From Glandiceps talaboti (Eukaryota > Hemichordata > Enteropneusta > Spengelidae): a stretch of 64,000 bases of DNA. The stretch is from contig NC_135550.1 in NCBI RefSeq assembly GCF_964340395.1, positions 18,211,484 to 18,275,483 of the forward strand, in the 5' to 3' direction. The translations under genes and the position numbers were made by a program. The notes under the pieces were generated by a model. It did no database searches, was not told where the DNA came from, and saw only the letters and a list, made by a program, of their open reading frames with translations. Position 1 is the first letter of the stretch. Every line of letters starts with the position of its first letter. This document shows, in pieces, positions 55,221 through 64,000 of the stretch.

Positions 55221-57933
55221 ATATTTGACAAAACACTATTAAAGAAATCATAATTCCATGATATTGTGTGGTCACACTGATCTCTCAAACAACAGTATGT
55301 GGTAATTACCCACTGACGATATATGTGTCTTAGACAGTGCTTTAAAGATACCCGTGGTTTGTAATACGACGAGATGTGGTCACAAATTCAATGTTTGAGA
55401 ATATATGCTTGTGAACGAGGATGACTTGTTACTCCCAGTATTCATGGTATTAGAACATACAAGGCTATAGATGGATGAAAGGGTTGGGTTTCGGTTTCTA
55501 GTGCATGTAAGTTGTAGTCTGAAGTTATGCTATTCCTTCATTTCATATGTACCACAGATTCCTAAAACCTAGCATAATGTATACGTTACATGAATGATCG
55601 TGTTGGAACGCTTTCAACCAAGTTTTGACGACTTTTAAGAATTCACTCAGATGATAACATAATTTCACATAATACAGTGTGCCTACTCCATAGGACAGCG
55701 GGAGATAATGAAATATATTGAAAAAAACGAGCGATAGAAGGGGGGGGGGGGTTAACCTGTATTTTTTATTTTAGTATGTAGATGACTTGCTACAATATTT
55801 CCTATTACTAAGTTTAAATGTGCATTATATTTAGCATGCCACCAAATCGACATCCGCTATCAAAGTAAAACAAATTAAAGTGTTTATGGGATAAATGGAG
55901 TGCGATTCATGTAAAAAAAATAACACACACACACACACATCATATCCCCCGGATGCATATTTATTTCATAGTATTGAGGTAAAATAAAATTTAGTTAGTT
56001 CAAAGCCCTATATTATACACATATTTCAATACTTTGATGTTTTTAATTTAAAGTTATGCTGTCCTATATCTTTGTAGAAACTTAGTGATGCGTGTATACC
56101 ACTTTATAGTTTTATCCATTGACCTTGAGGTCATCCATCAGCATGAGTTTATTGTATATTTAATCTATCATTTAGAATAGAGTAGTCATGCAAATATAGA
56201 TGTATTAAATTATATATATATTCCACACAAAACCATGGCGGTAACTGTTGATGTGCTAATATACATGTTATCACTTATACATTCATACTATCAATACATA
56301 TTTATGAATTATAAAATAATATTATACTGCACGGCTTTATATTTGCCTTTATCCCATAAATATTTATTTTATCAATTACCTACAAAGTATGCTACACTTT
56401 ACTTAATTGTTTAAATAGTAAGGGACAATAGGAAACCCTGGCCGTAGATGGCGTAAGCTACTTGAGAATACTACTACCGGGGGTAGTGAACGGTTTGCCT
56501 GTGTGGTGGTCCAAGTGAAAACATTTCATGACACGATATGAACTCTGTGTGTTTTCGAATCCAGACCAGCAACAATTAACACTCAAAACACATCCAAACT
56601 TCGTTTTTAGACCAACGTCAAAAATTTGAATGAATACAACTGTCTCTCTGTGTTACCAATAAAAAACTAAATGAATGGAAATTTATGTATTCACTGATTA
56701 GCTAGGTTGTAAGTCGTTAGCTGTGGTGTCTTATAATAAGGGTAATGGCACCAAATATATGTGAATATATCTCAGCAATTGATTACGTGTGTACATATAT
56801 TCATTAATTACAGAGTGACAGATTCTTGCCCGTATTTTATCGACGTAGTGTTTATTTTTAGAATCTGAAACTTATATTTTGCTCGCATTGTCAACACGTT
56901 GATGATAATAAAAAATGATCTATGCAAGAAATTTGACAGTTTTTCATGTTTAATTTAGTCAGCCCAGAAAATGTAAAATAACATTTGATTAATTTCATAG
57001 AAATGTGCAGCCTTTATGATTATAGTGTTTCTGGAACTTAATTACCGACATTTATTGAACCGTGTGTGTAGTCATCTACAAACATTTTCAAAGGACTTGC
57101 CGTTTATGTATGGTCTAGTCTGGGAACTAGACAGAATGGTCTGGGAAAAAACGTAAAATTAGGGTTTTGAAACTTCACTTCCTTGCTTTGCTCAACCTCA
57201 TTTGATAAAATCGCCCTTTCCAGCCATGTGATAGTTATCTATGGTGTAGATAATAAATTATGGAGAACCACTGAAGACAATGGAAAGAACTACTACTAAA
57301 GGAGGAGAGGGATGTGTGATTACAATGAGGAGATTCTCGTCTGAACGACCTGATAACTATTCAGTGAATTTGGTGGTACGTCATTTACAGAGCTAAATTG
57401 AGAAAGAAGTATAAAGAAGTGAAATTTACATCAAAAGTGTATTCACATCACTTTATCGGATTTATCGGCATATACGTCTTCGGGCAGTTATTCACCTAGA
57501 TAACCATATACTATACTTACACGTATAACCGAGTTACAAATGAACACAGTTCAGATTTTATAAATATATATAACAGGGTGTTTTCTCATATATTATTATA
57601 GATCAAGTTTAATTAATCAATACTAGCCATTGAAACCAATTCGAAATACTACATTAGTATTCTCTATGTTAAGAATACATCAATGAACCATTAACAAAGT
57701 CATTTGTATTGGTGGCCGTGGCTTCTCTTTATAGCTCATAACGATTGGGCATACTATTGTTACTACTTAGAATGCAATCTGCTTCGCATACAAAACTAAA
57801 AGTATGACTAAAAACCAGTGTAATTCAGTCACAATGCCGTAATACTATATTAATGCATCGACTTCAGAGTGTCATGTTACTGGAACACGTGTACAAACTT
57901 ACCGATAGCTTTCTGTTGTGTCAAACCGATTGC
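55221..57933. other. Intergenic DNA downstream of the Ly6-like gene
   Basis: AT-rich with no supported gene. Contains a G-run at 55741-55750, a (CA)n tract at about 55923-55939 and no recognisable element. Confidence 0.6.
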
Positions 57934-58160
57934 CAATCTGATTAAAATCCGATGTAGATGTCGGCTAATCATTCATTGCTATTTTACCTTCGTTATTTTG
58001 CTTGAATTGACCTTCGTAGTACATGTACATGACTGTTTACGTGTTTAGCCTGATCGCCTCCTCTAGAGAATGTACTGCGAAGGTCAATTCAAGCAAAATA
58101 ACGAAGGTAAAATAGCAATGAATGATTAGCCGACATCTACATCGGATTTTAATCAGATTG
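57934..58160. mobile_element. Palindromic transposon, 227 bp, 9-bp target duplication (copy 2)
   Basis: Arms 57934-58024 and 58070-58160 (91 bp) are near-perfect inverted repeats around a 45-bp loop. Ends are CAATCTGATTAAAATCCGAT and its complement. Flanks ACCGATTGC (57925-57933) and ACCGATTGC (58161-58169) form a perfect 9-bp duplication. Inner sequence differs from copy 1 apart from the ends and a short stretch like TTACCTTCGTTATTTTGC. Confidence 0.92.
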
Positions 58161-58368
58161 ACCGATTGCATGAAGTGCAACTAGCTTGTGACAGTACTTT
58201 TGGAAAGTAATCAATGGCTCCCCAAGCGAAATTTAAATGCCAATACGATGATTGCCACAGATTGCAATAACGATTGAAAGCTGATGAAGGAAAAGAATTT
58301 GAAATCACTTTGTACTTTTACATTTTCTCTGATTTCTGAAATAAGATTGGTATATGGTCTTAACCCAT

Positions 58369-58443
58369 TTCTATTCTATTCTATTCTATTCTATTCTATT
58401 CTATTCTATTCTATTCTATTCTATTCTATTCTATTCTATTCTA
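58369..58443. repeat. (TTCTA)n pentanucleotide tract
   Basis: About 15 copies of a pentamer, nearly perfect. Confidence 0.96.
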
Positions 58444-60006
58444 TTGTGTTGTGTTTAGTTTTGAAATAAAGTGAGATCTTTGTACCTTTTCAGAGATTTG
58501 AAATGAATAAAGATAAGTTGATTTATCCGAAACTGAAATAAGGATGAAGTTGTGAAAATGTTACAGTATTAAGAATAACTTAAAATTTTGACTAGACAAG
58601 ATATGAAGAGACATTGAAAATCAATTTTGAATCTTTATAAATATGTATCAGTATTTTATTTTGGTGGGTGAGGGGGGTGAGGGGGAGGGGGTGAGCTACA
58701 CAACCTATAGGTAATTCGTTCGGCATCAACCATCGCCCCAGCTTCACTTGTTGTATGTTTGTTGAACTTGTCTCTTTTTAGAGCAGATGTCATGGATATC
58801 AGTACGTCAGAAGTCTAAAGTATGGGCTTAGTGTTATACTCTCAGATAATCCCAGTCTTGCATCGTGAAACTTTGCCAACGTCTTACATCAGGAAAGTCG
58901 TACTAGTAGGGATTCGTGTAAGTACGTCGTGTAAGTGTAATGTAAGGTCAGACATTGAGTCGAATAAGTCAAATATGCATAATAACCATTTATCGTAGAA
59001 TTTCCACTGAGAACATATTATAGTGATTTTTATAATATGGTCTTTAAAAGTCTTGAATCAAATAAATGAACATGGCTAGTCAGATATTACCATAGACTGT
59101 CTCCATCTGCATTGTCTGTTACCTAAGCTAAATCTGTTCTCACAATGCTACACGTCACAGTCTTATTTCGTTGTGTCATCATCATCTACGCTGTAAATAA
59201 ATGACACGATTTCAAATTGATTTATTGATGAGTCAGAATGTACCACGGATTGACATGGATTCCTACTCTCAAGTAGGTTGCTTTATGTGATCATTGACTA
59301 AGTTTTTCTTTTCAGTTTAATAGAACTGGATTATTAAGTTCCACTTTTACCTACACCCATATACTTCCATACCGGCTTTGAACTGCAGGCGCGACAGTTT
59401 AGAATATGTCAGATATGTGTAAGTAAGGTTTCGTTTTATAATTTTTTTATTGTTAAAACTCATGACTTTGTCCCTACCCGTACTCTGGTTTAATAAATTC
59501 AAACTTGTTCTGCACGAAAATACTAATCCTAGCTTATAACCCGAGTCCTAAAATTGTCTTCAGGGACATGTTTTGATGACAATGTCTTATTTTGATAAAT
59601 AGACAATTGTCACATTATTCATGAAAATTGCTTGATACACGGAACACGTAATTCATTTGTAAATAATTACGTAACATTCATAATTATATATCATTAAAAA
59701 GAATAGTAAGCATATAACATCTTATTACGTATTATGTTTTTAAATTTCAAAATCAATATTTCACATTTTTTAGTAGAAAGTGCGTTTCACTCGAAGTGCG
59801 AAAGTGTTAAGTGGGGTTAAATTTAAACCTAAAAAACTATAGCCAAGATACATCCCGTGCACCTGAAAAAAAAACGTGGCTCCTAGTAAATATATCAAGT
59901 ATAAAAAAATAATGAGACTGACACACGGTCAAAAAAAAGTGTTCAGTACTCTCGGCGATGACCTGTTGCTATAGTAACGCACAATACTACTGAATGCCAT
60001 TCTTAC
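58444..60006. other. Intergenic DNA, nothing supported
   Basis: No coding feature, element or clear repeat apart from a G-rich run at 58662-58691. Confidence 0.55.
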
Positions 60007-60222
60007 TTTAAGACAGATAGTGAAAGGCTTTAACTTTCTCACCGCTTCCATAATTGTATTTTCTGCAAACGGAAGTACAAGCCTAAACGGTTTGAGTGAA
60101 TATTTCCCTATGACAACGAAGGTGTGCAATTCTCGTATCATCTCACGATATTTCACCGACTGTCGTCGTCCAAGCTGGAAGGAATCTGCCAGTCTCAATA
60201 GCCGTTTGGATGTGTTGATGTA
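60007..60222 (-). CDS. Possible isolated exon, 72 codons, unknown protein
   Basis: Minus strand, bounded by ACTTCAG at the 5' side and AAA|GTAAGA at the 3' side; exactly 216 nt, open, phase 0 at both ends. Translation starts YINTSKRLLRLADSFQLGRR and ends VRKLKPFTICLK, with a balanced charged and hydrophobic composition. GC and CpG content is higher than in its surroundings, as for the other coding exons here. No partner exon was found on either side in this window, and no family is recognised. It could be one exon of a gene with very long introns, a relic, or chance. Confidence 0.4.
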
Positions 60223-61366
60223 CTGAAGTACTATTTCTCAGAGAGTATACGTAGAAAGGTAAGAAAACCTGATTTCGTATCAATATGGTAAATTCAATGC
60301 GTGTGATAGGAAGTAAATACTGATAACTTATGCAGATTGAGGTAAATTTGAATGCTTTCCTTTTATTTAAAAGGAGTAAAATATTACTTCTCCCACTGTC
60401 GCTCATCGTTATCAACCCCACCCGTACACACTCCCCCATCTTCTGTAACTTTCAGTTACTAAAAATAAACACTACATCGATAAAATGACGCTGTGTTCTA
60501 AGTTGTAGTGACTCAATAACTTCTTGTGTTCGAATTTCAACGAGTTATGTTTGTGCAAGGAACCGGGACCTATAAATATTGAATTATGGAAAAACTGGAA
60601 AAGGAACAATTCTTTTATGCAAAAAAAAGGTTGGATCATAGTGCTTTATTTACAGTTGTTACTCAAATTGAAATTAGTCGACTTACTGTCCTACTTTTAA
60701 TACTTACATGTAAACTGTGTTGTTAGCATATGAGTAATTTGGCCATCAACCATTTAATTACTATGCATAAATATACGTCTGAGTACATCGCCAGTCTAGT
60801 CACAGAAGGACTAAGCCATAAGGTATTACTTACCCGGCAACATTTTTAAATGGTAGTACTTGAATTTGACATTGAGAATGGTGTGAATCTTATTGATACT
60901 TAGAACCCATACCTACAATGTACAATGCACGTATGATAACTAGTTGACTATAAAAAAATGTTTTAGCGTCAATAAAATATGATCAGGGATGTGAACTATT
61001 TTCAAGATACAAAGCGTGTAAAAGAAGTCACATTAATTATTCTATAGAATGCTACAGGTAAAATTTATGAATTTTTGTGTTTTTAGAAGGAAGGTGAATT
61101 TCTTTGAAATGAACATAATTTGGGTTTTCTTACTGTATTTTACATCCATCCATCAAAACATCTTATATTTGTCTACTTCCTTAATCAATCTTGCAATATT
61201 AATAATATATTGATAGATCGTCTGCTGTTTGTTGTCTTTGAAAAAACTCCAGCTGCCCATAGTGAATTGAATATTTCACACATTTTTTATGTTCATTTTT
61301 ACTGACAGGTACACAGTTGAACGGTTCACCATGCTTTAATATGTTAGTTACACGTTTGTAAGTTGG

Positions 61367-61369
<3 letters not shown>
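60223..61369. other. Intergenic DNA, nothing supported
   Basis: AT-rich sequence with no recognisable gene or repeat. Confidence 0.5.
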
Positions 61370-61398
<29 letters not shown>

Positions 61399-61505
61399 TG
61401 TATGTATGTATGTATGTATGTATGTATGTATGTGTGTGTGCGTGCATGTATGTATGTATGTATGTATGTATGTATGTATGTATGTATGTATGTATGTATG
61501 CGTGC

Positions 61506-61537
<32 letters not shown>

Positions 61538-61562
61538 ATGTATGTATGTATGTATGTATGTC
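61370..61562. repeat. (ATGT)n microsatellite with GCGTGC/GTGTGT interruptions
   Basis: Three ATGT blocks separated by short (GT)n and GCGTGC stretches. Cys/Val/Met and His/Thr/Tyr frames on both strands are artefacts. Confidence 0.96.
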
Positions 61563-61689
61563 TACTAATAAAAAAAACTGTGAAACGATATATACCAATT
61601 TTGTGTTTTTAACTCAATGAATTGGCAATATATGAAAACAATGCGAAAAGTTTAGTTTGAGAAGAGTTTCCTTGCACTCAATCTTAAGA

Positions 61690-62582
61690 AACGAAGGAGG
61701 TGCATGATCAGGGGACGGAATGTTGCGCGAGTCGTCAGCCAGGCGGGAAGGATTATTGTTTCAAAGCAGAAACAACTCTCCGAACTCTACCATCAGTCAT
61801 TGAAACGAAAAGCTATTCAAATTTTCAAGGATCAATCACACCCACTACATTCTCAGTTCCAAACTCTACCGTCAGGTCTGCGACTCAAAGTTCCCCTTGT
61901 AAGGAAAAATTGCTACAGAAATGCTTTCATTCCATCAGCTATTTCCATTTTAAACTCTGGATTCACTGAAATGTAATGACTGTGAATTTTAGTCTTTGCA
62001 TATATTTGATAAATCTACGCAGTATTATTGTACATTTGTCTGTTTGGATATATGGTATCTGTTTTATTTGACAAGTATATAGGGATTTCTAAGATACCAA
62101 AAGGAAATTTTCCATTATACATTATGTATGTTTTAATTTAAAGGACAATCAAGACTTTGGATTGAATTAAGTTATTGTAAATTCAGGACGTGACTAGTAA
62201 ACAAACTAGGCAAACAGAAGTAATCACTACATTGAGTCTACGCATGCGTCTGTCGATATTGAAAACTCATATTCTATTTAATTTTATCTCGGGCTATGAG
62301 CCTTTTAAATAGTGTATATATTTTTGATGTTGATCTGTTCTCTAGTTTTTGTGTTTTTAAAACCCAAGTGTCCACTGTTCTTTTATCTCTTGCTGATAAG
62401 CCTGTCGTTGTTGAATGTATGTGATGTCGGTCAGACGGTTGTTTCGTTTTTAGATATGTTTGTTCTCTTTCCTTTCTTAGTTTTTTTATCATGTCATGTT
62501 CATTTGTTCTGTACATTTTGATTGACTGCCTCCAGTTATTGGGCTCTGCCTGTTGGATGTCAGTATAAATAAATAAATAAAA
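61690..62582 (+). mobile_element. 3' end of a non-LTR retrotransposon (LINE)
   Basis: Frame 61704-61976 reads RVVSQAGRIIV..., HPLHSQFQTLPSGLRLKVPL and NAFIPSAISILN, then stops. This closely resembles the C-terminus that follows the reverse transcriptase domain in CR1/L2/Rex-like LINEs (HPL..F..LPSGRR..P..R..R..NSF.P.A...LN). No reverse transcriptase remains, so it is a typical 5'-truncated copy. A non-coding 3' region follows, ending GATGTCAGTATAAATAAATA, a simple-repeat tail usual for such elements; that the tail belongs to the same copy is inferred. Confidence 0.75.
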
Positions 62583-63334
62583 TATTCATAAATAGGTTGA
62601 TTGCATGTATTTATCTTGCGATTAAACTCATATGTTTTCCCAATTTGTTTACAGATCACTTCCTGTACGTACTAACAATTGACACATTTTAAATTTGTGT
62701 TGTTGTTATGTTATTGTTGTAATCAGTATTATAATAGTTTTATGAATCCAACATCAATACTCATTTGTAGTTCATTTTGACATAAAACGTTGCGGAAAAC
62801 TGTACGCACGGTGACGAAAATCATAAATAACGAATCATAGATTTTTTGTTTCCTCAAATTTAAACAGATAGACCTTACTGTCCTTTTAAAAACATTTCAA
62901 GCATTGTGACAATATATTGATCTTTCATTGAATTTGTTGTACGATAAGGTTATCAATAGTCAAACACATTTTATTTTCACACGGCTTCTGATATGCATGG
63001 ATTGCTCAAGAAATTAGTAATGAGAACGTATTTCTGGACAATATCACTGTAACAGTTAGTGTTTCTGATGTTTGCAAGCAACTCTGGGCTGGACAGTTGA
63101 GAGAAAAACCCAAAATTACGTACTCACAGTATATTTAAAAGTGTACTTGAACCTGAAAGGTATTTATCTTTGAATTGTAGTCATACACTTATTCAGGCTT
63201 TGACACGTTTCAGATGTTCGTCTTTGCCTTTGGCCATAGAACAGAAACGGCATCATGGTATTGATTATCATAATAGATTCGATTGTATACTATTTGTAAC
63301 TTAGGGATGTCGAAGATGAGTACCACTTTCTTTT
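62583..63334. other. Intergenic DNA, nothing supported
   Basis: AT-rich sequence between the LINE remnant and the fold-back at 63335. Confidence 0.5.
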
Positions 63335-63566
63335 ACAATTCTGGTCATAAGACCTTAGCATTTGGCTGTTTTCTGCAACAATTTACTCTAAAACAGAAGA
63401 CATCAAGGGTTCCGTCAATGAGAGTTGATGCAGACACAAGTTGGTGTGGTTTCGACTGGAGTGTTTGTTTTGTCGCCTGGAACTGACGCATCTTTTGATG
63501 TGTCCTGTTTTAGAGTAAATTGTTGCACAAAACGGCAAATGCTAAGGTCTTTTGACCAGGATTGTG
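63335..63566. mobile_element. Fold-back repeat, arms about 80 bp
   Basis: Left arm reads ACAATTCTGGTCATAAGACC, TTAGCATTTGGCTGTTTTCT and GCAACAATTTACTCTAAAAC. The right arm (about 63487-63566) is its reverse complement with a few changes; the loop is roughly 70 bp. QQFTLK therefore appears in frames on both strands. No target duplication was identified. Confidence 0.8.
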
Positions 63567-63640
63567 TGTGTTTCGAACAAGGATTGTGTGTGTTTCGAAC
63601 AAGAATTGTGTGTGTCTCAAACACCCAAATGCTAAGGTTA
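63556..63640. repeat. Short tandem repeat next to the fold-back
   Basis: ATTGTGTGTGTTTCGAACAA occurs three times with small changes, and CAAATGCTAAGGT from the fold-back arm recurs at 63626-63638. Confidence 0.8.
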
Positions 63641-63919
63641 TATGACAAAAAGTGTAATTTGTCCAGTTTATGGTCAACTTAGAAACCAACTCTCACCAAT
63701 CAATATTCACAACCAACCCAATTACAATAAGTTTAAAATTATAATGAGTACAGCTAATTCAGATATTTTGCTCAATTTGTGTAAATATGTGTACAGAGCT
63801 ATGGAGATGAGAATTTTCAAAGTAAACACTATGTAATATATTTTTCTCACTTTTACTATCTGTGAAACAGAAACGTATTTTTCACTATTTTGTAAACTTT
63901 GCATATGAAACACATAAAC

Positions 63920-63920
<1 letters not shown>

Positions 63921-64000
<80 letters not shown>
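63921..64000. repeat. (TA)n tract at window end
   Basis: An uninterrupted AT dinucleotide run that continues past the window edge. Confidence 0.97.

Noticed and set aside
59406-59426. Short ATG exon-like start followed by GTAAGTAAGG
   Set aside because: A five-residue start with a good donor but no following exon in the window; chance is as likely.
62274-62516. 80-residue basic minus frame
   Set aside because: Antisense of the AT-rich 3' region of the LINE remnant.

Overview
This window is animal nuclear DNA: AT-rich, intron-split genes with GT/GC-AG splice sites, a tRNA-like SINE family, a LINE 3' end, palindromic DNA transposons and very many micro- and minisatellites. The proteins are metazoan (tau-tubulin kinase, the Qb-SNARE Vti1b, a two-domain Ly6/uPAR-like surface protein). 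The texture suggests a marine invertebrate; a hemichordate, cephalochordate or lophotrochozoan would all fit, and I cannot decide between them. Gene models were spliced by hand from the sequence; exon phases join without a break in all five models.

Layout. Positions 1512-16704 (minus) hold nine exons of a tau-tubulin kinase (TTBK): the 5'UTR, the start and the whole kinase domain. The long C-terminal part runs off the left edge. Its introns carry several tandem arrays. From 16.7 to 31.3 kb there is no convincing coding gene; I read it as a long 5'UTR intron or intergenic DNA. A CpG-bearing minus-strand promoter with ETS and YY1-type motifs lies near 31.4 kb. VTI1B (minus, seven exons, 223 aa) is complete at 34433-39902. 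A three-exon gene at 43048-45313 (minus) encodes a predicted type II membrane protein whose ectodomain has six cysteines exactly seven residues apart. On the plus strand, a two-exon gene (48152-49420) encodes a 370-aa protein I do not recognise, and a six-exon gene (51309-55220) encodes a secreted, probably GPI-anchored protein with two tandem 12-cysteine Ly6/uPAR-like domains. From 55.2 kb to the end there are repeats, a possible isolated exon near 60.1 kb and a LINE remnant near 61.7-62.6 kb.

The most interesting non-genic signal is a family of palindromic elements ending in CAATCTGATTAAAATC. Two complete copies have different inner arms but share ends, and each is flanked by a perfect 9-bp target-site duplication. 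One is a 236-bp palindrome with no loop, inside a VTI1B intron. A third, one-ended relative lies at 46.7 kb. Two further fold-back repeats and a four-copy SINE family are also described.

There is no operon-like organisation, and I see no functional link between the five neighbouring genes beyond adjacency.
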